Assembly: GCF_003660105.1 (NCBI RefSeq)
Contig: NZ_CP032823.1
Coordinates: forward strand, 496,001-560,000
Direction of reading: 5' to 3'
DNA: 64,000 nucleotides
Source of the DNA: Aliarcobacter cryaerophilus ATCC 43158
GTDB lineage: Bacteria; Campylobacterota; Campylobacteria; Campylobacterales; Arcobacteraceae
The notes beneath the pieces are model-generated. The model did not search any database. It saw only the letters and a list, made by a program, of their open reading frames with translations, and was not told where the DNA came from. Shown here in pieces: positions 54,320 through 63,973 of this stretch. A program made the position numbers and the translations under genes. The stretch's first letter is position 1. Each line of letters begins with the position of its first letter.

Positions 54320-55069
54320 TTGTCAAACTATAAATTTATTTTAAATGAAGAATTCAAAAAATTTGAATTTTTTTTATGCAATATAAAACAATTTTTCAAA
54401 AAAAATTCAAATACCATACACAAAGCCAGAAATGAACTAAAAGTTATAGAGCATGAAAATAAAAAGTTAGTTGTGAAATATTTTAAAATACCTCATTTTA
54501 TAAATAAAATTGTCTATACATTTTTCAAAAAATCAAAAGCACAAAAATCTTATGAATATGCATTAAAAATAAAAGATTTTACACCAAAACCCATAGGATA
54601 TATAGAGTTTTACAAATTTGGATTATTAAATGAGAGCTATTTTGTAAGTGAAAAATTTGAATACGATTTTACTATTCGAGAGCCACTTTTAGACATGAAT
54701 TTCCCCAATAAAAATGAGATTTTAAAAGCTTTTGCAAAATTTACATTTGATTTACACCAAGCTGGAATTTTTCATTTTGATTACAGTCCTGGAAATATAT
54801 TAATCAAAAAAGAGAATAATCATTTTATTTTTAAAATAGTCGATATAAACAGAATGAAATTTTTTGATTTAGAGCTAAATGATAGACTTAAAAACTTCTC
54901 AAAACTTTGGGCAAAAGATGAAGATTTAGAAGTTGTTATAAAAGAGTATGCAAGAGTTTTACAAAAAGATGAAAAAGATTTAGTTTCTAAAGCTTTAGAT
55001 TTTTCGCATAAACATAAAGCAAAAATAAATTTCAAAAAAAGATTAAAAGGAAAAAAAGTTGTTGATTAG
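54320..55069 (+). CDS. LPS core kinase-like protein (Kdo kinase/WaaP type)
   Basis: A 249-residue protein of the LPS kinase class. The catalytic loop reads HFDYSPGNILIKK (about 152-164), with the HxDxxxxN pattern intact, and KIVDINRMKF (about 171-180) holds the metal-binding Asp. A Lys in VVKYF (about 49-53) likely contacts ATP. It probably phosphorylates Kdo or heptose in the core. The start is a TTG after AAAAAGG. It overlaps the deacetylase gene by 11 bases. Confidence 0.72.
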   Translation: MSNYKFILNEEFKKFEFFLCNIKQFFKKNSNTIHKARNELKVIEHENKKLVVKYFKIPHFINKIVYTFFKKSKAQKSYEYALKIKDFTPKPIGYIEFYKFGLLNESYFVSEKFEYDFTIREPLLDMNFPNKNEILKAFAKFTFDLHQAGIFHFDYSPGNILIKKENNHFIFKIVDINRMKFFDLELNDRLKNFSKLWAKDEDLEVVIKEYARVLQKDEKDLVSKALDFSHKHKAKINFKKRLKGKKVVD

Positions 55070-55784
55070 TATTATGTATCATCATGTAAATAGTGATAGA
55101 TGTTCAAATGATTTATCAATTTTTGAAGAGCATCTAAAATATATAAAAAACAATTTTAAAACTATTTTTCCAGGTGAAGAAGCAAATCAAAAAAGTGTTT
55201 GTTTGACTTTTGATGATGCTTATGCAGATTTTTATTTTTTGATTTTTCCACTTTTAAAAAAGTATAATTTAAAAGCACTTTTGGCAATTCCTTCAAAATA
55301 TATTTTAGATGATACAGATGAATTACCAGAAAATAGAATGAATTTTGAGCACAATGATCTGTTTCAAAACTATAAAAAAGCAACATTTTGTACATATAAA
55401 GAATTGAATGAGATGAAAGAGAGTGGATTAGTTGTTTTTGGTTCGCATTCTCATTCACATATAAATTTACTAGAAATTGATGTTGATTTAGATTTGGAAT
55501 TAAGAGTTTCAAAAGAGATTTTAGAAGAGAAGTTAAATACAAAAATAGAGAGTTTTGTATTCCCTTTTGGAAAATACAATCAAAATATTTTAAAAGAAGC
55601 AAAAAAATACTATAAATACAATTTCAGAATTGGAAATGCAATACATAAAGATTTTAGTGGAATTAATGGAGCAATTTATAGAATTGATGGTGATAGTTTA
55701 AAAACTCCTGATGAAATATTTAAAACTACAAAACTATTAAAATATAAATTTAAAGCTTTATTAAAAAGATTAGGTAAAAAATGA
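55059..55784 (+). CDS. polysaccharide deacetylase family protein
   Basis: A 241-residue NodB-type deacetylase. The catalytic TFDDAY (about 48-53) and the metal-binding HSHSHINL (about 126-133) motifs are visible, and SFVFPFGKYN stands for the third motif. It would remove an N-acetyl (or other) group from a sugar of the surface glycan. Start is a TTG behind AAAGGAA. It overlaps the following GT2 gene as ATGA. Confidence 0.85.
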   Translation: MLISIMYHHVNSDRCSNDLSIFEEHLKYIKNNFKTIFPGEEANQKSVCLTFDDAYADFYFLIFPLLKKYNLKALLAIPSKYILDDTDELPENRMNFEHNDLFQNYKKATFCTYKELNEMKESGLVVFGSHSHSHINLLEIDVDLDLELRVSKEILEEKLNTKIESFVFPFGKYNQNILKEAKKYYKYNFRIGNAIHKDFSGINGAIYRIDGDSLKTPDEIFKTTKLLKYKFKALLKRLGKK

Positions 55785-56530
55785 ATATTAGTGTAGTTGT
55801 ATTAGCAAAAAATAATGAAAAAACCATAGAAAATAGTTTAAAAAGTTTATTAGATTTTGATGATGTAGTAGTTTACGATAATGGCTCAACAGATGAAACT
55901 ATAAATATTGCAAAAAAATTTTCAAATGTAAATTTAATACAAGGTGAGTTTAAAGGTTTTGGTTGGACTAAAAATCATGCAACTTCTTTTGCAAAAAATG
56001 ATTGGATTTTAATAATTGATAGCGATGAAGTAGTTGATAGTGAGCTTTTAGGAGAGTTAAAAAATAAAAAACTTGATGAAAAAACCGTTTATAAACTTAA
56101 TTTTAAAGCTTTCTACAAAGATATTCAAGTAAAACATTGTGGATGGAATAATCAAAAAATCAAAAGATTATATAATAAAAACACAACCTCTTATAACTCA
56201 AATGATGTTCATGAAGATATTATAACTGACAGCTTGAAAATAGAAGAGATAAAAGGAAATGTTGAACACTATAGCTATCATACAATTTCAGAATTTATTA
56301 TAAAAGCAGATAGATACTCAAGCTTATTTGCACAAAATAATGTAGGAAAGAAAAATTCAAGTCCTACAAAAGCTTTTTTTAATGGAATGTACTCTTTTTT
56401 TAGAACATATATTTTAAAACAAGGTTTTAGAGATGGTTATGTGGGACTTGTAATTTCCTTTTCACATATGGTTACGAATTTTTATAAATATATAAAATTA
56501 TATGAATTAAATAAAGAGTTAAAAAAATGA
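55781..56530 (+). CDS. family 2 glycosyltransferase (WaaE/KdtX-like)
   Basis: A 249-residue GT2 enzyme of the LPS core beta-1,4-glucosyltransferase class. ISVVVLAKNNEKTIENSLKS (2-21) and the DxD-type LIIDSDEVVDSEL (about 78-90) are typical, as are NDVHEDI and HYSYHTISEFI near the C-terminus. It probably adds glucose to the inner core heptose. It overlaps both neighbours by four bases. Confidence 0.85.
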   Translation: MNISVVVLAKNNEKTIENSLKSLLDFDDVVVYDNGSTDETINIAKKFSNVNLIQGEFKGFGWTKNHATSFAKNDWILIIDSDEVVDSELLGELKNKKLDEKTVYKLNFKAFYKDIQVKHCGWNNQKIKRLYNKNTTSYNSNDVHEDIITDSLKIEEIKGNVEHYSYHTISEFIIKADRYSSLFAQNNVGKKNSSPTKAFFNGMYSFFRTYILKQGFRDGYVGLVISFSHMVTNFYKYIKLYELNKELKK

Positions 56531-57450
56531 ATTTACTTATAACAAGACACGATAAAATAGGGGATTTTGTAGTTACTCTACCACTTTTTAAAGCTATAAA
56601 AGAGCAGTATCCTGATACAAAAATTACAGCTTTGGTTTCAAAAATAAATTATAAATTTGCAAAAGATATTGAGTTTATAGATGAGGTTATTTTATATAAT
56701 AAAAAGGATTTTCCTAGAACTCTGCAAGAGATAAAATCTAAAAATTTTGATGCAAGTATTAGTGCATATATAGATACACAATTAGGAAAAATACTTTATA
56801 AAAGTGGTATTAAGAAAAGAGTTGCTCCAGCAACAAAATTAGCACAATTTTTCTTCAATAAACGAATAAGACAAAGAAGAAGTAAAGCTATAAAAACAGA
56901 GTGGCAATATAATCTTGAATTAGCAAAGGCGATTTTTCCAGAAATTAAGCTTGATTTCACAAAACCACTTTTAAATATTAAAGAAACAAAAGAGAAAAGA
57001 GTTATTTTTCATACTGGCTTTGGTGGTAGTAGTGATGGAAATTTAAAAATTGATGATTATATAAATTTGGCTAGAAGTATTAAAAATAGTGAGTATGATA
57101 TAGTTTTCTCTTTTGGTCCAGATGATGAGAAATCAAAAGATTATATTGAGGCTCATTTAGATTTTGAAGCATATATTTATGAGTCAAAAGTTACTTTGAT
57201 GGATTTTGCAAAATATATAGCAAAAAGTAAAATATTTATAAGTACTTCAACAGGACCTATGCATCTTGCTGGTGCAACAAATACTATGACTTTGTCTTTT
57301 TTTGGAGATAGCCTATTTGCAAGTAGTAAAAGATGGGCAACAGTAAGTGATGAAAAATATCAAAATAATTTTATGATAAACAAAAATTATACAAAAGAGC
57401 AATATTTGCAAATAGAGAATAGATTAAAAGAGATTTTGGATGTCAAATAA
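56527..57450 (+). CDS. GT9 family glycosyltransferase
   Basis: A 307-residue GT9 enzyme: ITRHDKIGDFVVTLPLFKAI (4-23) at the N-terminus and the STSTGPMHLAGATNTMTLSF stretch near residue 240 for the donor site. It is closer to the heptosyltransferase pattern than the gene at 53269. The substrate is unknown. It overlaps the next gene by 11 bases. Confidence 0.82.
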   Translation: MNLLITRHDKIGDFVVTLPLFKAIKEQYPDTKITALVSKINYKFAKDIEFIDEVILYNKKDFPRTLQEIKSKNFDASISAYIDTQLGKILYKSGIKKRVAPATKLAQFFFNKRIRQRRSKAIKTEWQYNLELAKAIFPEIKLDFTKPLLNIKETKEKRVIFHTGFGGSSDGNLKIDDYINLARSIKNSEYDIVFSFGPDDEKSKDYIEAHLDFEAYIYESKVTLMDFAKYIAKSKIFISTSTGPMHLAGATNTMTLSFFGDSLFASSKRWATVSDEKYQNNFMINKNYTKEQYLQIENRLKEILDVK

Positions 57451-58510
57451 TCATTTTATTTGGGACAATTATTCAGATCAACCGCAAGTTATAAAAGACA
57501 AATCTTTTAAAAAAGCTATGAGAAAAAGAGAATTTAAAGACAATTTAAAACTACTTTTTACTTCTATTTTTATTCTTCCTATTTCAATAATTTTTATGAA
57601 ATTTTTTAAAGGAAATGTTAAAGTTTCAAATATTGATTTTATAGGTCTTGGAGTAAATCTAGATAAAGAAAATGGCAATAATATTCAGCAAGAATTGGTT
57701 GAAGAGTTAGGTGTTAAAAATCTAATTATTAGGTTACCTCTTAGTGATATTAAAAATATTGATTTATATTTTGAGTTTGCGAATAGTTTTAATCAAAATA
57801 ATAGAAAAAATATTTTAATAAATGTAATTCAAGATAGAGTAAATATTGAAAATAAAGAGCTTTTTAAAAAAAATATTAGTTTAATTTTTGATAAATTTAA
57901 AGATATATCAAATGAATTTCAAATAGGAACTACAATAAATAGATTAAAATGGGGATTTTTTAGTACATCAGAATTTATAAATTTTTATATAATAGCTCAA
58001 AAAATAAAAGAAGAAAAATATCCAAATATAAAACTTTTAGGACCATCTGTGATAGATTTTGAGTACTATTACAATGCGAGGGCTATGTTTAATCTAAAAA
58101 AAATAAAATATGATATAACTTCGTCACTTCTTTATGTAGATAGAAGGGGTGCTCCACAAAATAGCCAATATGGAATTTTTGATTTGAACAATAAAATAGA
58201 TATGCTTTTTTCACTTGTAAAAATAAGTCCAAAAACTTTAAGTGATGATGTTTATATTACAGAAGTTAATTGGCCAATTTCAAATACAGCTCCATATGCA
58301 CCTACTAGTGAAAAGGAGTGTGTTAGTTGTGAGGATTATACAAAATATATGTTGGATTATTTTAAAATTGCACGAGAATCTAAAAAAATAAAAAGAGTCT
58401 ATTGGCATCAATTAATTTCTCCTGGATATGGTTTAGTTGATAATAGAGATGAAAAAATAGTTAAATATAGACAATTTTATGCTTTTAAGGAAATGTTGAA
58501 AAATGGTTAA
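57440..58510 (+). CDS. membrane-anchored glycoside hydrolase-like protein
   Basis: A 356-residue protein with one N-terminal membrane helix (about 39-55) preceded by a basic cytoplasmic stretch, then a beta/alpha-barrel-like domain. VYITEVNWP (271-279) looks like the nucleophile strand of clan GH-A, with Glu275. The strand where acid/base Glu is normally found reads QIGTTINRLKWG (161-172), with Thr-Thr in place of Asn-Glu, so hydrolysis may be lost or altered. It lies inside the LOS operon. A role in trimming or recognising a glycan is inferred. Confidence 0.6.
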   Translation: MSNNHFIWDNYSDQPQVIKDKSFKKAMRKREFKDNLKLLFTSIFILPISIIFMKFFKGNVKVSNIDFIGLGVNLDKENGNNIQQELVEELGVKNLIIRLPLSDIKNIDLYFEFANSFNQNNRKNILINVIQDRVNIENKELFKKNISLIFDKFKDISNEFQIGTTINRLKWGFFSTSEFINFYIIAQKIKEEKYPNIKLLGPSVIDFEYYYNARAMFNLKKIKYDITSSLLYVDRRGAPQNSQYGIFDLNNKIDMLFSLVKISPKTLSDDVYITEVNWPISNTAPYAPTSEKECVSCEDYTKYMLDYFKIARESKKIKRVYWHQLISPGYGLVDNRDEKIVKYRQFYAFKEMLKNG

Positions 58511-59447
58511 AAATATATTTATAGAAATTCCTGCATGGCTAGGTGATGCTATAATGGCAACTCCAGCTATAGAAAATATAATAAAAACATATCCACAAGC
58601 AAAAATTACACTTTTGGGCTCATATGTATCTACACAAGCTTTTGCTAATTATCCAAATATTGAAAAAATGATAGTTGATAATACAAAAAAAAGTGGAAAT
58701 AGATATAAAAATTTAATAGTTTTAGCAAAATCTATTGGAAAAATTGATTTAGCAATCTCTTTTAGAAGAAGTTTTTCTTCAAAATTTATGATGTTTTTTA
58801 TAAAATCAAAAAAGAAATTTAACTATAAAAGACTTACAAAAAAAGAGATACATTTATGTGTAAGATACAATGATTTTATAAATAAAATTCTAAATTTAAA
58901 AAATGAAGTAGGGGATTTAAAACTCTATTTTAAGCCATTTGCATATCAAAAACCAACTTTAGGAATAAATCCAGGTGCAACTTATGGAAGTGCAAAAAGA
59001 TGGTATCCCCAAGAGTTTGCAAAAGTTGCAATAAGTTTAGCTTCAAAATATGATATTGTAATTTTTGGGGGACCAACTGAAACTGATATTGCAAAAGATA
59101 TTGAAGATATATTAATAAAAAATGGTATATCAAATTATCAAAATTTATCTGGACTAACAACAATCCCAGAGCTTATAGAAAAAATTGCAGGATTAGATTT
59201 GTTTATTACAAATGATAGTGGACCTATGCATATTGCAGCTGCTTATAAAGTAAAAACTGTATCAATTTTTGGACCAACAAAGTTTACTGAAACAAATCAA
59301 TGGAGAAATGATAAAAATGGTTCGATTGTAACAAAAAATTTAGAGTGCGCACCATGCATGAAAAGGGAGTGTCCTCTAAAACATCACAACTGTATGAAAC
59401 TAGTTACAGCAAATGATGTTTTAGAAGCAATTTTAAAATTAGCTTAA
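58503..59447 (+). CDS. waaF: ADP-heptose:LPS heptosyltransferase II
   Basis: A 314-residue GT9 enzyme that adds the second core heptose. [18 protein letters not shown] (8-25), [20 protein letters not shown] and [22 protein letters not shown] (split near residue 240) match WaaF closely, together with the Cys-rich end [16 protein letters not shown]. Its place as the last gene before convergent gmhA is as in Campylobacter. It overlaps gmhA tail-to-tail by nine bases. Confidence 0.93.
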   Translation: MVKNIFIEIPAWLGDAIMATPAIENIIKTYPQAKITLLGSYVSTQAFANYPNIEKMIVDNTKKSGNRYKNLIVLAKSIGKIDLAISFRRSFSSKFMMFFIKSKKKFNYKRLTKKEIHLCVRYNDFINKILNLKNEVGDLKLYFKPFAYQKPTLGINPGATYGSAKRWYPQEFAKVAISLASKYDIVIFGGPTETDIAKDIEDILIKNGISNYQNLSGLTTIPELIEKIAGLDLFITNDSGPMHIAAAYKVKTVSIFGPTKFTETNQWRNDKNGSIVTKNLECAPCMKRECPLKHHNCMKLVTANDVLEAILKLA

Positions 59448-60005
59448 TTCATTATCAATAATTTGACAAATTGTGTGTGCAAAAAGTATATGCATCTCCT
59501 GAATTCTAGGTGTATCATTTGAAGGAACAACTAAGTTTATATCACAAAGCTCATTCATAGCTCCACCATCACGACCTGTTAAGCCTAAAGTTTTACATCC
59601 CATTTCTCTTGCAACTTTTAAAGCATTTATTACATTAGAAGAGTTTCCAGAAGTTGAAATTCCAATTAGTAAATCGCCTTTAGAAGCCAAAGCTTCAACT
59701 TGTCTATCAAAAACTCTATCATATCCATAATCATTTCCAATAGCTGTTAATGCACTTGTATCAGTTGTAAGAGCAATTCCAGGAAGCCCTTTTCTTTCAG
59801 TTTTATATCTTCCTGTTAATTCAGCAGCAATATGTTGCGCATCAGCTGCACTTCCACCATTTCCACAAAGTAAAATCTTATTGCCTGTTCTTAATGTTTC
59901 AACTGCAAGTTTTGAAGCCTCTAAAAGAGGCTCTTGCATAGTTTCTATTACTTTTACTATTGTCTCTTGGTGAGCTAAAAATTCTTTAATTATTGCATTT
60001 TGCAT
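59439..60005 (-). CDS. gmhA: phosphoheptose isomerase
   Basis: A 188-residue SIS-domain isomerase that turns sedoheptulose-7-phosphate into D-glycero-D-manno-heptose-7-phosphate, the first step to ADP-heptose. [20 protein letters not shown] (48-67) and [15 protein letters not shown] (about 114-128) are the family motifs, and [17 protein letters not shown] the zinc/active-site end. It overlaps hldE by 20 bases on the same strand and is the last gene of the four-gene ADP-heptose operon. Confidence 0.96.
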   Translation of the reverse strand: MQNAIIKEFLAHQETIVKVIETMQEPLLEASKLAVETLRTGNKILLCGNGGSAADAQHIAAELTGRYKTERKGLPGIALTTDTSALTAIGNDYGYDRVFDRQVEALASKGDLLIGISTSGNSSNVINALKVAREMGCKTLGLTGRDGGAMNELCDINLVVPSNDTPRIQEMHILFAHTICQIIDNELS

Positions 60006-61422
60006 CGTTTTGTATCCTTTTTATTGTATTTGTTGTACTTTTACCATCTACAAATTGAACAAGCTTTAACTCATCTGCTATATCTTGCCCAACAACTTCT
60101 TTACCTTCATAATCTCCACCTTTAACTAAAACATGGGGTTTTATTAGTTTTATTAACTCATAAGGTGTATTTTCATCAAAAATAACTACGTAATCAACAC
60201 TTTCAAGCGAAGCTAAAATATATGCTCTATCATCTTGAGTATTTATTGGTCTACTTGGACCTTTTAATTTTCTTACACTACTATCTGCATTTAATCCTAA
60301 AATTAAAACATCACCATAACTTTTTGCAACTTCTAAGTATTTTACATGACCCGCATGTAGAATGTCAAAACAACCATTTGTAAATACTATTTTTTTACCT
60401 TGATTATGTAGTTTTGAAGCTAAAGTTCTAATCTCATCAAAAGTTTTTATATGTGAAGTAGAGTTTGATTTGTGTAAACTGTATTCATATTCATAAATTT
60501 CATCAAGTGTTGCTGTTGCACTTCCAATTTTTCCTACAACAACTCCAGCTGCTAAATTTGCAAAATATATAGCATCTTTTATATCTAAATCATTTCCTAA
60601 AGCAAAAGCAATTGAAGCAATTACTGTATCTCCAGCACCTGTTACATCATAAACTTCTCTTGCAACTGTTGGTTTAATAGTTAAATTATCATCAAAAATT
60701 GCAATACCTTGTTCACTTAAAGTTATTAGAGAAACTTCTAAAGTACATTGATTTTTTAAACTTTTTAAAGCTTCTATTAAAGAATTTTCATCTTTTATAT
60801 CAATATTTGTAGCTTCCATAGCCTCTTTTTTGTTTGGAGTTAGAGTATATGAACCTTTATATTTACTATAATCTTTTCCTTTTGGATCAACCAAAACTTT
60901 TACACTGTTTTTATTTGCAATTTTTATTATATCTTTTGTTAATTTTGCAGTTAAAACACCTTTTCCGTAATCTGATAAAATTATTGAACTATATTTATTT
61001 ATATTTTTCTCTAAAGTTTGAATAATTTGTTTGTGACTATTTTCATCTATATCATCAATACTTTCCATGTCATATCTTAGAACTTGCTGTTGAGATGCTA
61101 TAAGACGACTTTTTTTAGAAGTTTTTCGACTATTTTCAACCACTAAGTTTGATGTTGGAACATCTATTTTCTCTAATAAACTTTTTAATTCATTTGCAAC
61201 GGTGTCATTTCCAATAACACTTATAACACCAACACTACTTCCAAGTGCAACAAGATTGTTAATAACATTTCCCGCACCACCTAAAACTGAGCTCTCTTTT
61301 TTTACATTTACTACTTGTACAGGAGCTTCTGGTGAAATTCTATCACAAGACCCCCACAAATAGTGATCTATCATTAAATCACCAATTACAAGAATATTTG
61401 GTTTTTTATCTAATTTTATCAT
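59986..61422 (-). CDS. hldE: bifunctional heptose-7-phosphate kinase/heptose-1-phosphate adenylyltransferase
   Basis: A 478-residue fusion. The N-terminal ribokinase-like half (about 1-310) has [11 protein letters not shown] and the ATP/Asp motif [11 protein letters not shown] (about 255-265), and the C-terminal cytidylyltransferase-like half has [17 protein letters not shown] (about 348-364) and the [13 protein letters not shown] stretch. It performs steps two and four of ADP-heptose synthesis. It overlaps hldD by four bases. Confidence 0.96.
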   Translation of the reverse strand: MIKLDKKPNILVIGDLMIDHYLWGSCDRISPEAPVQVVNVKKESSVLGGAGNVINNLVALGSSVGVISVIGNDTVANELKSLLEKIDVPTSNLVVENSRKTSKKSRLIASQQQVLRYDMESIDDIDENSHKQIIQTLEKNINKYSSIILSDYGKGVLTAKLTKDIIKIANKNSVKVLVDPKGKDYSKYKGSYTLTPNKKEAMEATNIDIKDENSLIEALKSLKNQCTLEVSLITLSEQGIAIFDDNLTIKPTVAREVYDVTGAGDTVIASIAFALGNDLDIKDAIYFANLAAGVVVGKIGSATATLDEIYEYEYSLHKSNSTSHIKTFDEIRTLASKLHNQGKKIVFTNGCFDILHAGHVKYLEVAKSYGDVLILGLNADSSVRKLKGPSRPINTQDDRAYILASLESVDYVVIFDENTPYELIKLIKPHVLVKGGDYEGKEVVGQDIADELKLVQFVDGKSTTNTIKRIQNDAKCNN

Positions 61423-62426
61423 TTTACCTCTTCAGCAAACAATCTTTTAATTTCAGGAATATAAGCTTTAATTCCATCTTCTAAACTAAATCTTGGTTCA
61501 TAATCTAAAAACTTTTTAGTTGTTAGAATATTTGCTTCTGTAAAAAATTGGTAAGAACCAATATAAGGATTTGGTATATACTCTTTTCCATTATCAATTT
61601 CAAGCTCTTTTTGTAAAATAGTTACAATATCTTCAAAACTTCTAGCATGTCCAGTTCCTACATTATAAACACCAGATTTTTTTGGTTTACAAGCTTTAAT
61701 ATTTGCTTGAATAATATCTTCAATATAGATAAAATCTCTTAAAATCTTATCGCTTCCCTCAAAAAGTTTTGGAGTAACTCCTTTTAAAATTTGGTGACCA
61801 AATTGTACTACCATTGAAGCTGTTTTATTTTTGAAAAACTCTTTTGGACCATAAACATTAAAATATTTTAGCCCAACAATAGATATTGGTAAATCTTTTT
61901 TTAAATATTCATAAGTAATGTTATCCATCATAACTTTTGAAAATCCATAAACATTATTTGGTTTTTCAAAACCAACTTCAAATCGATCACTATCTCCATA
62001 AGTTGCTGCACTAGATGCATAAATCATATTTGCTTTGTGTTTTATTGCAATTTTTAACAAATCTTCATAAGCGTTTACATTTGTTTTTATCATAATATCT
62101 TGCTCAATTGCAGTTGTATCAGAAATTGCTGCTTGATGAAAGATATAGTCGAATTTATAGTTATTTTCTAGAGATTTTAACAATTTTTTATCATTTATAT
62201 CACCACTAATAACAACTCCATTAAATCCCAAAAGATTTTTAAAGTGACCAAAACTTTTTAAATTTCCATTTGAAAAAGTTTCTCCACTTCTAAAACAATC
62301 TAAAACTACTACTTTTGATTCTGGAAAGTTTTTTTGAAAATAAAAAGCTAGATTTGAACCTATAAATCCAGCACCACCAGTTATTAAAATCGTTTTTTTA
62401 TTAAAATTTATATTGTTGTATTTCAT
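61419..62426 (-). CDS. hldD: ADP-L-glycero-D-manno-heptose 6-epimerase
   Basis: A 335-residue NADP-dependent epimerase completing ADP-L-glycero-D-manno-heptose. GGAGFIGSNLAFYFQ (17-31), HQAAISDTT, SSAATYGDSD and the catalytic YGFSKVMMDN are visible. It lies between gmhB and hldE on the same strand, six bases after gmhB. Confidence 0.95.
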   Translation of the reverse strand: MKYNNINFNKKTILITGGAGFIGSNLAFYFQKNFPESKVVVLDCFRSGETFSNGNLKSFGHFKNLLGFNGVVISGDINDKKLLKSLENNYKFDYIFHQAAISDTTAIEQDIMIKTNVNAYEDLLKIAIKHKANMIYASSAATYGDSDRFEVGFEKPNNVYGFSKVMMDNITYEYLKKDLPISIVGLKYFNVYGPKEFFKNKTASMVVQFGHQILKGVTPKLFEGSDKILRDFIYIEDIIQANIKACKPKKSGVYNVGTGHARSFEDIVTILQKELEIDNGKEYIPNPYIGSYQFFTEANILTTKKFLDYEPRFSLEDGIKAYIPEIKRLFAEEVK

Positions 62427-62432
62427 ATTTTC

Positions 62433-62948
62433 CTACTTTTTTATATATTTTACTGAATCTAGCAATGATTTTGCAAGCAAAAAATCTTTACTATCTACAA
62501 TATTTTCACTTATTAAAATTCTATTTGGTATATTACCATTTTTTGCACACTCAATATCACTTATTTTATCACCAATTAGCCATGAATTATTTAAGTCTAT
62601 TTCAAAATCGTTTAAAGATTGTAAAATCATTCCAGCTTTTGGTTTTCTGCAAGAGCAATCTTCATCTGGATTATGTGGACAATAATATACATTTAAAATA
62701 TCTATATCTTCTTTTTTAAACTCATTTTTCATATATTTAGTAAGTTCTAAAAATTCATCTTCGCTATAATAATTTCTTCCAATACCAGATTGATTTGTAA
62801 CAACAATAATCTCATATCCAAGAGTTAAAAATTCTTTACAAGCTTCAAAAACTCCATCTACAAAATTAAAATCCTCAATTTTACTAACATATCCAAAATC
62901 TTCATTTATAACTCCATCTCTGTCAAGATAGATAATCTTTTTTTGCAT
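62433..62948 (-). CDS. gmhB: D-glycero-D-manno-heptose 1,7-bisphosphate phosphatase
   Basis: A 171-residue HAD-family phosphatase, step three of ADP-heptose synthesis. YLDRDGVINEDFGYV (7-21) carries the nucleophile Asp, and CPHNPDEDCSCRKPKAGM (about 90-107) the zinc ligands and the catalytic Lys. It is first in the gmhB-hldD-hldE-gmhA unit, with AAGGA before its ATG. The 87-base gap to the divergent GT4-like gene holds its promoter. Confidence 0.95.
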   Translation of the reverse strand: MQKKIIYLDRDGVINEDFGYVSKIEDFNFVDGVFEACKEFLTLGYEIIVVTNQSGIGRNYYSEDEFLELTKYMKNEFKKEDIDILNVYYCPHNPDEDCSCRKPKAGMILQSLNDFEIDLNNSWLIGDKISDIECAKNGNIPNRILISENIVDSKDFLLAKSLLDSVKYIKK

Positions 62949-63000
62949 ATAACATATCCTTACAATTTAAGTTTAAATAATATCATAAAGCACTTTTAAC

Positions 63001-63006
63001 TATAAT
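63001..63006 (+). promoter_or_regulatory. -10 box of the last glycosyltransferase gene
   Basis: A perfect TATAAT, 29 bases before the start codon at 63036, in the divergent gap opposite gmhB. Confidence 0.5.
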
Positions 63007-63035
63007 TACAACTTTAAAAATAGGAAAACTAAATT

Positions 63036-63908
63036 ATGAAACAAACAACTATCTACTATAAAACAAGTAATACTCTAATAAATAAACTAAAAGTTAGAGA
63101 TGATATAAAAATTTTAAAAAAATCATCTTTTATTACAAAGTTTTTTTCAAAAAAAAGATATCCAGATATATATTTTCATAGTGGAGAATTAGATGAAAAT
63201 TCAATAGATTTTATAAAAAATTCCAAATTTGTAGTTACAAACTCATTTTCAAATCTAAATCTAATTTTAGCAAAAACAAAAATAAGCCATGAAAAAATAA
63301 AAGTTATTTATCCAAGTGTTGATTTAAAATATCAAAAAGCAAAAGAGTTAAAAGAAAAATATAAAGAGAGATTTTCTCTTACAGTAAACACAAAAATTAT
63401 ATTTTTTACAGCAAAAAATTTTAAAACAAGTGGAATAAAAGAGTTTTTACAAATAGTTTCAAATCTTTCATTTATTGATTTTAAAGTTATTATTGCAGGA
63501 ACAAAACAACAATTGGCAGCTTTGGAATTTACATTACCAAAATATTCAAAATTAGAACCAAAAATTATATTGCTAGATGAAAGTAAAGAGAGATTAGATG
63601 AAATCTATCTCATAAGTGATGTTTTTTTACTTCCAAGCTATAACAAGAATATTGCGAGTAGTGTTATAAAAGCTATGTTTTGTAAATGTGTAGTTTTTTC
63701 TACTATGAATAATGATGCAAAAGAGATATTAGATGTTTATGCGACAATGGAAAATCCAAGTGACCCTAGTACATCTTTTAAAATAGATGCTATTTTATTT
63801 GATGAAAATGAACTTAAAAAAATTAAAAAACAAAATAGAAATATTGCACTTGAAATGAGTTTAGATAAAAATATTGACAAATTTAATGATATTTTAACAA
63901 AAATTTAA
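63036..63908 (+). CDS. family 4-like glycosyltransferase
   Basis: A 290-residue GT-B protein, shorter than typical GT4 enzymes because the N-terminal half is reduced. IKVIYPSVDLKYQKAKELKEK joins the two halves, TKIIFFTAKNFKTSGIKEFL is the donor-domain start, and the LLPSYNKNIASSVIKAMFCKC stretch stands for the usual EX7E region, with the first Glu not evident. Loss of that Glu makes activity uncertain. A TAGGAAAA ribosome-binding site precedes the ATG. Confidence 0.7.
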   Translation: MKQTTIYYKTSNTLINKLKVRDDIKILKKSSFITKFFSKKRYPDIYFHSGELDENSIDFIKNSKFVVTNSFSNLNLILAKTKISHEKIKVIYPSVDLKYQKAKELKEKYKERFSLTVNTKIIFFTAKNFKTSGIKEFLQIVSNLSFIDFKVIIAGTKQQLAALEFTLPKYSKLEPKIILLDESKERLDEIYLISDVFLLPSYNKNIASSVIKAMFCKCVVFSTMNNDAKEILDVYATMENPSDPSTSFKIDAILFDENELKKIKKQNRNIALEMSLDKNIDKFNDILTKI

Positions 63909-63973
63909 CTCTAACTTAAGAATTTTAAGATAGAATTCTGAATTATTTTTCACTATAAAAAAGGAATACCAAA

